Source of the DNA: an uncultured Clostridia bacterium | GTDB lineage: Bacteria > Bacillota > Clostridia > Oscillospirales > CAG-272 | Assembly: GCA_905235755.1 (NCBI GenBank) | Contig: CAJONA010000053.1 | Location: 1 to 8,573, forward strand | Direction of reading: 5' to 3' | DNA: 8,573 bases | In this document: positions 1 to 7,311 of the stretch, in pieces | Layout of the letters: every line of letters begins with the position of its first letter | Position numbering within the stretch: position 1 is the first letter of the stretch | The notes under the pieces: generated by a model | The model's database searches: none | Seen by the model: only the letters and a program-made list of their open reading frames with translations | What the model was told of the DNA's origin: nothing | Position numbers and translations under genes: made by a program

Positions 1-972
1 GATCTTTGCCGCCGCTTCAACGAAGCCCTCGACACCTATCGTGCATCCTGCGGTCTGAACAGCCTCTGTTCCCTTGCCGTCTACAGCGAGTTTTGTGATT
101 TCGGAAGCGGTCTTGCCGATGCAAAGTGTTTCAAACGCATCTGCCTGCGCATACCATTCTGTCTTGCCCGTTCTGCTCATGCCGTAGTCGTTGCCTTTTT
201 GGCGTTTTGTAAGAACTTCGGTCGCAGTGAACGTGGATTTGCCTGTGCCGTCAAATGTGAATCTGACCTGTGTGCAGTCTATGTCGACAGCGACAACTTT
301 GCCGTCGGCGTCAACTATTGCAGCGAAGATAGTTGTGTCGATTTCGTTCGTGCCGTCTTTTTCAGTCTCGGCATCGTAATCGGTGAGCGTCTGTTCTGTA
401 GCCGTGCCGATCTTGAGCGAATAATTTTCCGGAACTTCGAAATCATCGAGATTATTAAACGCCTTTTCGATAGCTTTTACGAATTCGTTCACGGATATGG
501 TGCATCCGGCCGTAATAACCTCTTCAGTACCTTTGTCGCCATCGACAACAAGCGCTTTGATCTCGCTGAGCGTCTTGCCTACAACAACTTTTTCAAATGC
601 TTCAGCCTGCGCATACCATTCTGTCTTGCCCGTTCTGCTCATACCGTAGTCGTTGCCTTTTTCGGCTTTCGTGCGGAAGTCAGTCGTAGCGACTGCTTTG
701 CCGTCTGCAGTGTATGCGGCTTTGATCTGAGCAACGTCGATCTTGCAGTCTACGACCTTGCCGTCGTCGTCAACCGTAATGAGAGCAATGGTGGAGTCTG
801 CTTCGCCCGTTCCGTTCTTATCTTCTGTTGCATCTGTAGCCGATGTTTCAACCGAAATGCCAACACCGTATTTAAGGTATTTGGTGAACGTAACCGAGAT
901 CTCGCAGCTTGCAAGCACCAGAACCGCGCTTAACATAAGGACGCTGAGTAAAATACAAAATAATTTTTTCAT
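1..972 (-). CDS. Secreted lipoprotein with two tandem FMN-binding-like repeats (3' end outside window)
   Basis: I translated this reading frame by hand. It opens with ATG at 972 and stays open for 324 codons to the window edge, so the C-terminus is missing. Residues 1-22 are a lipoprotein signal peptide (two Lys, then a hydrophobic stretch) ending in the lipobox L20-A21-S22-C23, so Cys23 should be lipidated and the protein anchored outside the membrane. AAGGAG lies 7 nt before the ATG. The mature part holds two copies of one unit, starting near residues 59 and 212. Each has a 'VDxDGKVV' strand, then KGNDYGMSRTGKTEWYAQA (around Met111 and Met265), then 'GKTxSEI', then TAGCTI (Cys157, Cys310) followed by a helix. 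The last part resembles the SGATxT end of FMN-binding domains, but the Asp and Ser are lost and Ala is replaced by Cys. Function unknown. Its place behind the rnf operon suggests an extracytoplasmic redox or sensing role, which is inference. I do not know a gene name. Confidence 0.85.
   Translation of the reverse strand, partial: MKKLFCILLSVLMLSAVLVLASCEISVTFTKYLKYGVGISVETSATDATEDKNGTGEADSTIALITVDDDGKVVDCKIDVAQIKAAYTADGKAVATTDFRTKAEKGNDYGMSRTGKTEWYAQAEAFEKVVVGKTLSEIKALVVDGDKGTEEVITAGCTISVNEFVKAIEKAFNNLDDFEVPENYSLKIGTATEQTLTDYDAETEKDGTNEIDTTIFAAIVDADGKVVAVDIDCTQVRFTFDGTGKSTFTATEVLTKRQKGNDYGMSRTGKTEWYAQADAFETLCIGKTASEITKLAVDGKGTEAVQTAGCTIGVEGFVEAAAKI
143..200 (-). repeat. Direct repeat copy 2 within lipoprotein gene
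   Basis: This 58-nt stretch matches 605-662 at a fixed offset of 462 nt (154 codons). There is one mismatch (181 versus 643), the match is in frame, and both copies encode the same KGNDYGMSRTGKTEWYAQA segment. It is the most conserved part of the tandem protein repeat. Confidence 0.9.
605..662 (-). repeat. Direct repeat copy 1 within lipoprotein gene
   Basis: This is the partner of 143-200. Outside this core the two protein repeats have diverged clearly at the DNA level. The core is therefore either under strong constraint or has been homogenised by gene conversion. Confidence 0.9.
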
Positions 973-1014
973 GGATATTCTCCTTTTAAAATTTTTAGGG
1001 TCTACCATATATGT

Positions 1015-1043
1015 ATTATATATGATACGATGTGATTTGTCAA
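1015..1043 (-). promoter_or_regulatory. Sigma-70/SigA promoter of the lipoprotein gene
   Basis: Read on the minus strand, TTGACA (1043-1038) and TATAAT (1020-1015) are both perfect consensus and are separated by exactly 17 nt. Transcription should start near 1008, giving a leader of about 36 nt with the AAGGAG ribosome site at 985-980. The -35 box begins only 24 nt after the stop codon of the preceding gene. Confidence 0.88.
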
Positions 1044-1067
1044 TGGTTATTTATTTTTTTGATCGTT

Positions 1068-1586
1068 TCACCGCCGATTATTGTCAAATTTATCGAGGCG
1101 TATGCGTTTAACGGCAAAGCTGCCTGCAAGGCCGACGAAAACGCCGGCTATAGTACCCGATATCGCGAGAATTATCAGGTAATAGCCGAGTTCGGCAGTG
1201 CCGAGGACGATCATCGCAAGCAGTATCTGTCCGACGTTGTGAAGAACTCCGCCCGCGACGCTGACGCCGACGATCGAAAAGAGATCGATTTTTTTAAGTA
1301 TCGCCATGGCGGCAAGACTTAAAATCGCGCCGGCCAGACTGTAAGCGAACGTCATGGGATTGCCGAATAAGAGCGACACGGCGATCATCCGCACAAGCGA
1401 CACGGCTGCGGCTTCAAGCACGCCGATCCGATACAAAACGAAAATAATGACGATGTTCGGCAGTCCGAGCTTGATGCCCGGCACAGCCGTAAACAGCGGA
1501 GGAAGCAGAACCTCCACATAGGCGAACGCCATCGCAATGGCGGTCAAAAGACCGAGAAAAGCAAGTTTCTGCGTTTTCTTTTTCAT
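1068..1586 (-). CDS. Gx transporter family / heptaprenyl diphosphate synthase component I-like membrane protein
   Basis: This is a 172-residue, very hydrophobic protein with about five membrane segments and a basic C-terminal end. It carries features I associate with the Hpre_diP_synt_I / 'Gx transporter' family: PGIKLGLPNI at residues 36-45, FGNPMTFAYSLAG near 74-86, and GGVLHNVGQ at 112-120. Family members are often annotated as heptaprenyl diphosphate synthase subunit I. The fold is closer to a small multi-pass transporter such as an ECF S-component, and the substrate is unknown. The ATG at 1586 follows a GGGAGG ribosome site, 10 nt after the stop of the NusG-II gene, so it is the last clear cistron of the rnf transcript. 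In this position it may supply a cofactor precursor or help assemble the redox complex, but that is inference from location. Confidence 0.8.
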   Translation of the reverse strand: MKKKTQKLAFLGLLTAIAMAFAYVEVLLPPLFTAVPGIKLGLPNIVIIFVLYRIGVLEAAAVSLVRMIAVSLLFGNPMTFAYSLAGAILSLAAMAILKKIDLFSIVGVSVAGGVLHNVGQILLAMIVLGTAELGYYLIILAISGTIAGVFVGLAGSFAVKRIRLDKFDNNRR

Positions 1587-1596
1587 GACTCCCTCC

Positions 1597-2022
1597 CTAC
1601 GCTATAACGTCGGGTTCGATCACGTCGCCCGAAAGTTTTACGACGGTGATAACGACCTTGTGCGGCAGACATATGATGCTCTCCCCGCTCTTCGATATCG
1701 GTCTGTGCGCGGCGCATATGCCGTCGGGACAGGTGGCACTTTCAACGTACGCTTTGCCGTCTTTTATGACGAGCAGGTTGAGTTCCTCCCCGTCTTCGCC
1801 GGTGCGGATCTCGACGGTACGATCTATCGAAAGCGCATATGAGCCGCAGCGCTCACCGTTCACCTCTACAACGACAACATCACCTTCGACGCGCAAAAGC
1901 ATGAACATAAGTCCTGCTATGGCGAGAATGGCGATCAACACGGATATAAGGATAAGATCATTTCTTATCTTACGCTTTTTGTCAGCATCCGAGTGCTTTT
2001 CGGGTCCGTTAATCTGATTCAT
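1597..2022 (-). CDS. NusG domain II-containing membrane-anchored protein
   Basis: This is a 141-residue protein with a charged N-terminus, one membrane helix (about residues 23-43) and an extracytoplasmic beta-rich domain. That domain matches the NusG_II family: a 'VVEVNGERCGSY' strand at 51-62, then C98-P-D-G-I-C103, then an 'IICLPHKVVI' strand containing Cys118. It is not the transcription factor NusG; only the small domain II fold is shared. The reading frame is open further upstream, but that part overlaps rnfB in another frame and is Arg-rich nonsense. The ATG at 2022 lies 5 nt after the rnfB stop and gives a sensible membrane protein. I see no clear Shine-Dalgarno site before it, so translation is probably coupled to rnfB. 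Role unknown. Cys98, Cys103 and Cys118 could be redox-active or bind a metal, which is inference. Confidence 0.85.
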   Translation of the reverse strand: MNQINGPEKHSDADKKRKIRNDLILISVLIAILAIAGLMFMLLRVEGDVVVVEVNGERCGSYALSIDRTVEIRTGEDGEELNLLVIKDGKAYVESATCPDGICAAHRPISKSGESIICLPHKVVITVVKLSGDVIEPDVIA

Positions 2023-2027
2023 AGATA

Positions 2028-2879
2028 TCAAACGCTTGCGTCTTGGATAATGTCGCGCGGGTCGACACCCTCGGGAATATCGGGGAAAATGACGCGCTTC
2101 ATGCAGCCCGTCGGGCAAGCCTCCGCGCAGAGCCCGCATCCGACGCACTTTTCGTGGTCGACTTTTGCGAGATTGTTTTCGACGATAACCGCGCCGTTCG
2201 GGCAGACCTTTTCGCACTTTTTACAGCCGATGCAGGCGTTTTTGCAAACTTTGCGCGCATCCGCGCCCTTGTCGGTGTTGCTGCACATTACGATGTCGGT
2301 CGTTTCCTGCGGCACCATTGAAATAATATGTTTCGGACAGATCGTTTGACAGAGCCCGCAGCCCAGACACTTCTCCGTGTCGATATGGGCAATGCCGTCT
2401 TTGAGGCAGATCGCGCCGGCAGGGCACGCGGCGGCGCAGTCGCCAAATCCAACACAGCCGAAGCGGCACGCGTCCGGTCCGCCGTATACCATCGCGGCGG
2501 CTTTGCACGAGAAAATGCCGGTGTAATCGGCTTTTTTCGTTGTCGCGTCGCAGTTGCCGTTGCAGTGAACGAACGCGACGACGTCGACAGGTGTTTCGAC
2601 TTCGATGCCGAGCACCTCACCGAGTTCGCGCGCCGTCGTTTCGGCGCCCGGAACGCAAAGATTCGGCTTTGCTCTTCCTTCGGCAACGGCGGCGGCATAG
2701 TCGTCGCAGCCCTTATATCCGCACGCGCCGCAGTTGACTCCGGGGAGACAGGCGCGAACGGCTTTGAGCTTTTCGTCCTCTTTCACGGCGAAAAAATGTG
2801 AAATCAGCGCGAGCATAACGCCCATAACAAGGGCGACGCCGCTGACTACGAAAAAGGCGATCAGAATATCATTTAACAT
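2028..2879 (-). CDS. rnfB: Rnf complex subunit RnfB (multi-cluster Fe-S ferredoxin-oxidising subunit)
   Basis: RnfB takes electrons from reduced ferredoxin at the cytoplasmic face and feeds them into the membrane complex. The 283-residue protein has an N-terminal membrane helix (about 5-30), then a Fe4S domain with CGACGYKGC (Cys50, 53, 58) completed by Cys75. Four ferredoxin-like cysteine groups follow: C138/C142/C148/C152, C171/C174/C177/C181, C216/C219/C222/C226 (with an extra C212), and C245/C248/C251/C255. Further cysteines at 106, 110 and 125 are in the linker. This cluster-rich build is typical of clostridial RnfB and richer than the proteobacterial form. The length fits the family. 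The ATG at 2879 lies 12 nt after the rnfA stop, behind a G-rich AAGGGGGG ribosome site. rnfB closes the canonical rnfCDGEAB set. Confidence 0.97.
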   Translation of the reverse strand: MLNDILIAFFVVSGVALVMGVMLALISHFFAVKEDEKLKAVRACLPGVNCGACGYKGCDDYAAAVAEGRAKPNLCVPGAETTARELGEVLGIEVETPVDVVAFVHCNGNCDATTKKADYTGIFSCKAAAMVYGGPDACRFGCVGFGDCAAACPAGAICLKDGIAHIDTEKCLGCGLCQTICPKHIISMVPQETTDIVMCSNTDKGADARKVCKNACIGCKKCEKVCPNGAVIVENNLAKVDHEKCVGCGLCAEACPTGCMKRVIFPDIPEGVDPRDIIQDASV

Positions 2880-2891
2880 ATCCGTCCCCCC

Positions 2892-3485
2892 TTATCCGAA
2901 GATATTATCGACTATTCCCGCAAAACCCATAAAGGCGAGCGAGATGAACGATGCGGCGATAAGTGTTGAGGCGAGGCCTTTGAACGGTTTCGGAATGTTC
3001 GTTTCGTCGATGCGAGAACGAAGTCCCGAGAACAGAACCATCGCAAGCAGGAAACCGAGACCTACTCCGAGCGAATTCACCATCGATTCGAGGAAGTTAT
3101 ATCCGTCGGTGATGTTGTTGATCGCAACTCCGAGCACGGCGCAGTTCGTTGTGATGAGAGGCAGGTAAACGCCGAGCCCCTTGTGAAGCGAAGGCGAAAA
3201 ACGTTTAAGCAGAAGTTCGAGCATCTGCACGAGTGCGGCGATGACGAGAATGAACACTATCGTCTGCATATAGCCGAGCCCGACTTTATCGAGAATGAAG
3301 TACTGTATCGGCCACGTCACCGCCGTTGCGAGCAGCATGACCGCCGTGACTGCGATACCCATACCGGTCGCCTGATCCAGCTTTTTGGAAACGCCGAGGA
3401 ACGGGCAGATGCCGAGGAATCGGGACAGGACGTAGTTGTTGACAAGAACTGATGAAAGAAGAATGACTATGAGTGTTTTAAGCAT
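2892..3485 (-). CDS. rnfA: Rnf complex membrane subunit RnfA
   Basis: This is an integral membrane subunit of 197 residues with about six helices, homologous to NqrE. The hallmark segments are present: VNNYVLSRFLGICPFLGVSKK around residues 16-36 (with Cys27) and LPLITTNCAVLG (with Cys115). In this family the paired cysteines of RnfA and RnfE hold an intramembrane Fe-S cluster at the subunit interface. The frame can be read from a TTG at 3491, but that codon is only 4 nt from the AAAGGAG ribosome site (3502-3496). The ATG at 3485 is 10 nt away, so I chose it. It sits 2 nt after the rnfE stop. Length and topology are normal. Confidence 0.96.
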   Translation of the reverse strand: MLKTLIVILLSSVLVNNYVLSRFLGICPFLGVSKKLDQATGMGIAVTAVMLLATAVTWPIQYFILDKVGLGYMQTIVFILVIAALVQMLELLLKRFSPSLHKGLGVYLPLITTNCAVLGVAINNITDGYNFLESMVNSLGVGLGFLLAMVLFSGLRSRIDETNIPKPFKGLASTLIAASFISLAFMGFAGIVDNIFG

Positions 3486-3487
3486 AT

Positions 3488-4192
3488 TCAAGCATCTCCT
3501 TTCTCTGTTTCGGCGTCAGGCGCATCCGAGCAGCCCGTCAGGCAGTTTGCCGCATTTGGGCAAGCCGCGCAGGAAAAGCTCGTTTTCTTCGGCGCTTTGC
3601 CTTTCGTTATGATGTAAACCAGCGCGATCATGCAGCCGAAAACGAGCATTCCGCCGGGGGCTTTTGTCAAAAATTCGATTTTATACGGCTCAAGGAACGG
3701 AATGGCGACGCCCGCAAACGACGCGGCTCCGAACACCTCGCGGATCGTTGACATTGCAAGGAGCGCGAGAGTGAATCCGAGTCCCATTCCGATGCCGTCA
3801 AGCGCAGATTTGCCGACTGTGTTTTTGCTCGCGAACATCTCGGCGCGACCGAGGATGATGCAGTTTACGGTTATAAGCGGCAGATAAACGCCGAGCATAT
3901 CGTAAAGCGACGGGAAAAACGCGTGCACGACCATTTGAACTATCGTGACGAATCCTGCGATGACCACAATGTAGCACGGGATACGGACGCTGTCGGGAAT
4001 AATCTTGCGGAGCAGGGAAATGAGAATGTTTGAGCAAACGAGGACGACAAGCGCCGCGATGCCCATACCGAACGCGCCTGTGACGTTAGTCGTCGTAGCA
4101 AGCGTCGGGCATGTGCCGAGGATCAGCACGAAAACGGGGTTTTCTTTGATGAGTCCTTTCAGGAGAACTGACAGATTATTGTTTTTCATCAT
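3488..4192 (-). CDS. rnfE: Rnf complex membrane subunit RnfE with cysteine-rich C-terminal tail
   Basis: This is the second antiparallel core subunit, paired with RnfA and homologous to NqrD. It has 234 residues and about six helices. Conserved segments are ENPVFVLILGTCPTLATTT (Cys28) and LPLITVNCIILGRAE (Cys111), the two cysteines expected to share the intramembrane Fe-S cluster with RnfA. After the last helix (ending near residue 197) the protein adds a hydrophilic tail with Cys208, Cys211, Cys217 and Cys221 (C-x2-C-x5-C-x3-C), then an acidic end. The tail is absent from the short proteobacterial form. The ATG at 4192 overlaps the rnfG stop as ATGA, and AAAGGAGG lies just upstream. A second Met follows directly (4189), so the exact start could be one codon later. 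Confidence 0.96.
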   Translation of the reverse strand: MMKNNNLSVLLKGLIKENPVFVLILGTCPTLATTTNVTGAFGMGIAALVVLVCSNILISLLRKIIPDSVRIPCYIVVIAGFVTIVQMVVHAFFPSLYDMLGVYLPLITVNCIILGRAEMFASKNTVGKSALDGIGMGLGFTLALLAMSTIREVFGAASFAGVAIPFLEPYKIEFLTKAPGGMLVFGCMIALVYIITKGKAPKKTSFSCAACPNAANCLTGCSDAPDAETEKGDA

Positions 4193-5346
4193 TCATTTCC
4201 TCCTTTAAGTACTTTCAGAGCGGCAAAGGCGTTTTCAATCGCTTTAAGATAGCCGTTTGTCGTATATGTCGCGCCCGAAATGGCGTCGATATCTTTATAA
4301 GTCTCTTCTGTCTTGCCGTCGAATTGTCCGTAGAACGATTCTTTTGCACAGGCGTCGCCGATGCCTTCGGACTCCGCCTGGTAGACAGTCAATGTGTCGA
4401 TGATCTTTCCGTCCGGCGTGATAGACACGCGAACGATGATGTATTCGCCCGACGAGTGGATGTACTCTTCGTCGTTCATAATGCCGAATCCTGCGCCTTC
4501 GACTTCGAGAATGTAGTTTCCTGTCGCCGTCACCTTTGCGGATACGAGGCGTTTCGGAAGCCCCTCGAAAGCGGAAAGATCGATGTCTTCGACAGTTGAA
4601 GCCGAAAGAACAGCGTGCGCTGCGGCGACGTTTTCGTTGTCGCTCGTGCCGCCCGTCGGAACGCCGTAGAATTCATCGCCGATCACATAGACAGAGCCAG
4701 TGCCGTTGTCGGCGGTGTAAACCGCGTCGATACCGCTGATGACTTCGGCGATGAACAGATTTGTGAATTTGCCCTCTCCCGCAGGAAGAGCTGCCAAGAG
4801 GTTGTCGAGGAGTATCTCCTCTTCGGAGCGGATGTCGACTGTGCCGCCGCCGAGAATGATCGACGCGTTGATTGCGTCTTTGATTGCGTTTCTGTAAGCG
4901 GTCGTCGTCTTCGTCGCGCCGGAGATCGTGTCGGTCGCGTCGACTTCGGCAGATTTCTTGCCGACGAATTCGTCGCCGTACGTCTTTTCTTTTCCGAGCG
5001 TTTCCTGCGAAGCAAGGCAAACGGCGCCGCTCACGGTACCGTCGGCATTTATGCCGCACATGATCACGAGTCCGGAGTTGTAGCCGGTAGTGGTGAGAGT
5101 GATGACGTAGCCGCCGTTTTTCTCTTTATACACCTCGGTGACTGTCTTCGGGAGAGTCTCGGCGTCGAATTCGACCTTTTCAAATTTCTCGCCGTTCGGC
5201 ATGACTTCGAGCAGCGCCTTGTTGGCGGCGGCCTCTTGATTTTGCTTGATGATCGGAGCGGTAATGAAATTCGTCAATGCGAGGAGTATCGCCATAACGG
5301 CGCAGATACCGACAAGAGTCAATGTGCTTAATACCGATTTTTTCAT
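4189..5346 (-). CDS. rnfG: Rnf complex subunit RnfG, enlarged, with two FMN-binding domains
   Basis: RnfG is the extracytoplasmic covalent-flavin subunit, homologous to NqrC. It is anchored by one N-terminal helix (about residues 8-30). The usual length is about 180-210 residues; this one has 385. Two complete flavin-attachment motifs of the D-x-x-S-G-A-T type are visible: D139-T-I-S-G-A-T145, and D354-A-I-S-G-A-T360 next to an EGIGD segment (327-331) and GQFDGK (340-345). Thr145 and Thr360 are the predicted phosphoester-linked FMN sites. The middle (about 178-255) resembles another, incomplete copy of the N-terminal half of the domain. The ATG at 5346 overlaps the rnfD stop as ATGA and follows a GGGAGG ribosome site. 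There is no frameshift inside, so this is one protein. Attachment would need an ApbE flavin transferase, which is not encoded in this window. Confidence 0.95.
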   Translation of the reverse strand: MKKSVLSTLTLVGICAVMAILLALTNFITAPIIKQNQEAAANKALLEVMPNGEKFEKVEFDAETLPKTVTEVYKEKNGGYVITLTTTGYNSGLVIMCGINADGTVSGAVCLASQETLGKEKTYGDEFVGKKSAEVDATDTISGATKTTTAYRNAIKDAINASIILGGGTVDIRSEEEILLDNLLAALPAGEGKFTNLFIAEVISGIDAVYTADNGTGSVYVIGDEFYGVPTGGTSDNENVAAAHAVLSASTVEDIDLSAFEGLPKRLVSAKVTATGNYILEVEGAGFGIMNDEEYIHSSGEYIIVRVSITPDGKIIDTLTVYQAESEGIGDACAKESFYGQFDGKTEETYKDIDAISGATYTTNGYLKAIENAFAALKVLKGGNE

Positions 5347-6278
5347 TGCTTTTTACCTCCCGTTCCGAAAACTTTATGCTTTGTCCGGGAGTTTATGTAC
5401 GGAGTAACAATATTCATGAGCAATATCGCGAACGAAACGCCTTCCGGATATACGCCATAGTAGCGGATGAGGAAGGTGATAAGTCCCGCTCCGACGCCGA
5501 ATATGATCTTTCCCCAAGAGGTTATGGGACTTGTAACGTAGTCGGTCGCCATGAATATCGCGCCGATCATAAGTCCGCCCGAGAGGATCATCGTAAGCGC
5601 GGCCGTTGCGCTGAATCCTTCAATAAAGAAGGATGCGATGAACACCGTTCCGATGAACGCCACCGGTATATGCCACGTTATCACGCGGCGAACGAGCAGA
5701 TAGATACCGCCGGCGATGAGCGCCACGGCACACGTCTCGCCGATCGCGCCTCCGTGAACTCCGAGAAACAGATCAAGCAGTGAGGGCGCCGCCTCGCCTT
5801 CCGCGAGGGAAAGCGGCGTAGCGCCGGAAACGGTGTCGACGATCGTGGGAAACGCCGATTTTGTCATCGAGGTGAACGCCACGAGCATGAACACGCGCGC
5901 TGTGATCGCAGGGTTAACGGGGTTGTTTCCGAGTCCGCCGAACAGTCCCTTGACTACGATCATCGCAAACAGCGCGCCGAGCACGCATTGCCAGATCGGT
6001 ATGTTTGCGGGCAGGTTCATGCCGAGCAGCAGTCCCGTAACTATCGCGCTGAGATCGCCTATCGTTTGCTCTCTTTTCAGGATCAGATTCAACAGCGCCT
6101 CAAAGCCGACGCACGAGATGATCGTTGCCGCCAGCACGAGCAGTGCGCGCAAGCCGAATATTACTATTCCGGCGATTGCGGCAGGGGTGAGGGCGATTAT
6201 CACGTCGAGCATTATACGCGACGTGCTGCGCCCGCTGTGTATATGCGGAGAGGAGGCAAGTGTGAGTTTGTTTTCCAT
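5343..6278 (-). CDS. rnfD: Rnf complex membrane subunit RnfD
   Basis: This is an integral membrane subunit homologous to NqrB. It has 311 residues and about nine to ten hydrophobic segments. It carries covalent FMN at the motif D148-T-V-S-G-A-T154-P-L, with Thr154 the predicted attachment site. Other family marks are SSPHIHSGRSTSRIM at residues 9-23, GNNPVNPAITARVF at 117-130, and FMATDYVTSPIT at 242-253. Length is normal. The start codon overlaps the rnfC stop by one base (TAATG), and AAGGAGG lies 10 nt upstream. The end overlaps rnfG by four bases. These overlaps show tight translational coupling through the middle of the operon. Confidence 0.97.
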   Translation of the reverse strand: MENKLTLASSPHIHSGRSTSRIMLDVIIALTPAAIAGIVIFGLRALLVLAATIISCVGFEALLNLILKREQTIGDLSAIVTGLLLGMNLPANIPIWQCVLGALFAMIVVKGLFGGLGNNPVNPAITARVFMLVAFTSMTKSAFPTIVDTVSGATPLSLAEGEAAPSLLDLFLGVHGGAIGETCAVALIAGGIYLLVRRVITWHIPVAFIGTVFIASFFIEGFSATAALTMILSGGLMIGAIFMATDYVTSPITSWGKIIFGVGAGLITFLIRYYGVYPEGVSFAILLMNIVTPYINSRTKHKVFGTGGKKQ

Positions 6279-7294
6279 TATTTTTTCGCCTCCTTCGCCT
6301 GTTCTTCTTTAAGGAATGTTTTAGCCAGCCGATTCGTCTGAACAAGCGGGCGGTTTGCGGGACAGATATAGCTGCAGCAGCCGCATTCCATACATGACAT
6401 GAGCGAAAGCGCGTTCAGCGCCGCCGCATCTTTCTTTTGGTAAGCGCGCGCGATCTCGGCGGGATTTATGCCGAACGGGCACGTGTTCGTGCACGAGCCG
6501 CAGCGAATGCAGCTTGTCGTTTTCGGCGTTTTTGTTTCTTTCTCCGTCAGCGCGAGGATCGCGTTGTTGTTTTTTAATATCGGAGCTGAAAGGTCGGGCA
6601 CCGTAATGCCCATCATCGGGCCGCCGTAAACAACTTTCGTCGGCTCAACCGTAAATCCGCCGCACTCGGCGAATACGTTTTCCATCGATACGCCGATCGG
6701 AACGATCAGATTTTTCGGCTCTTTTACCGCGCCGCCGTCGACCGTTACGCATTTTTCGACAAGCGGCATACCCGTTTTAAGATATGCGCCTATCGCCGCG
6801 AGCGTCGTGCAGTTGATGACGATGCAGCCGACGTCGATCGGGAGTTTTCCCGCCTCGACAACTCTGCCTGTGGTGTGGAAGATCAGCACCTTTTCTCCGC
6901 CCTGCGGGTAAACGGAAGGAAGGACTTTGACCTCCGCAGTGCAGCTCTTTCCGACATTGAGCGTCAGTTCCTTCATCTTTTCAATGGCCTTCTTTTTGTT
7001 GTTCTCGACGCCGATGATGATATGCTTTATGCCGAGCCATTTTTTCATCGATTCAAGCGCGAAAGCCATGTCGCCGCCGCGATTCTCCATAGTCAACGTA
7101 TCGCTCGTTACATACGGTTCGCATTCCGCACCGTTTACGATGAGATACTCGATCTTCGCGGGATCGACGTTCAGCTTGAAATACGTCGGAAAGCCCGCGC
7201 CGCCGAGTCCGACGATGCCCGAGTTTTTGACCGCCTCGATGAACGATTCGCGCGAATCGATCACGGGCGGTACGATGTTTTCGTCGGGCATCAT
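6278..7294 (-). CDS. rnfC: Rnf complex subunit RnfC, C-terminal main part (frame broken upstream)
   Basis: RnfC is the cytoplasmic NADH/NAD+-reacting subunit. This 338-residue reading frame holds the core: GIVGLGGAGFPTYFKL (residues 26-41, nucleotide/flavin-binding glycine loop), VNGAECEPYVTSD (53-65), YPQGGEKVLI (129-138), and two 4Fe-4S sites, C262/C265/C268/C272 and C301/C304/C307/C311, each followed by Pro. The first residues here are not the true N-terminus. The same frame continues upstream without a stop to about 7378 and reads like RnfC (SGKVAKITDILLADGRTV). The natural N-terminal part lies in another frame at 7587-7312. No good ribosome site precedes the ATG pair at 7294/7291. If the break is real, this piece could only be made by re-initiation after the stop at 7312, 17 nt away. 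The stop overlaps the rnfD start. Confidence 0.9.
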   Translation of the reverse strand: MMPDENIVPPVIDSRESFIEAVKNSGIVGLGGAGFPTYFKLNVDPAKIEYLIVNGAECEPYVTSDTLTMENRGGDMAFALESMKKWLGIKHIIIGVENNKKKAIEKMKELTLNVGKSCTAEVKVLPSVYPQGGEKVLIFHTTGRVVEAGKLPIDVGCIVINCTTLAAIGAYLKTGMPLVEKCVTVDGGAVKEPKNLIVPIGVSMENVFAECGGFTVEPTKVVYGGPMMGITVPDLSAPILKNNNAILALTEKETKTPKTTSCIRCGSCTNTCPFGINPAEIARAYQKKDAAALNALSLMSCMECGCCSYICPANRPLVQTNRLAKTFLKEEQAKEAKK

Positions 7295-7311
7295 TTCGCC
7301 GTCTGATTCGA

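Noticed and set aside
199..933. Long plus-strand open frame (244 codons)
   Set aside because: It is the antisense shadow of the lipoprotein gene, which has a signal peptide, lipobox, repeats, ribosome site and perfect promoter on the other strand.
2022..2217. Longer N-terminus for the NusG-II protein
   Set aside because: The extra 65 residues are Arg-rich, lie inside rnfB in another frame and would bury the membrane anchor. The ATG at 2022 is the sensible start.
4615..5331. Long plus-strand open frame (238 codons) opposite rnfG
   Set aside because: It is an antisense shadow of an unmistakable rnfG. It has no ribosome site, and its composition is Arg/Val/Asp-rich without family features.
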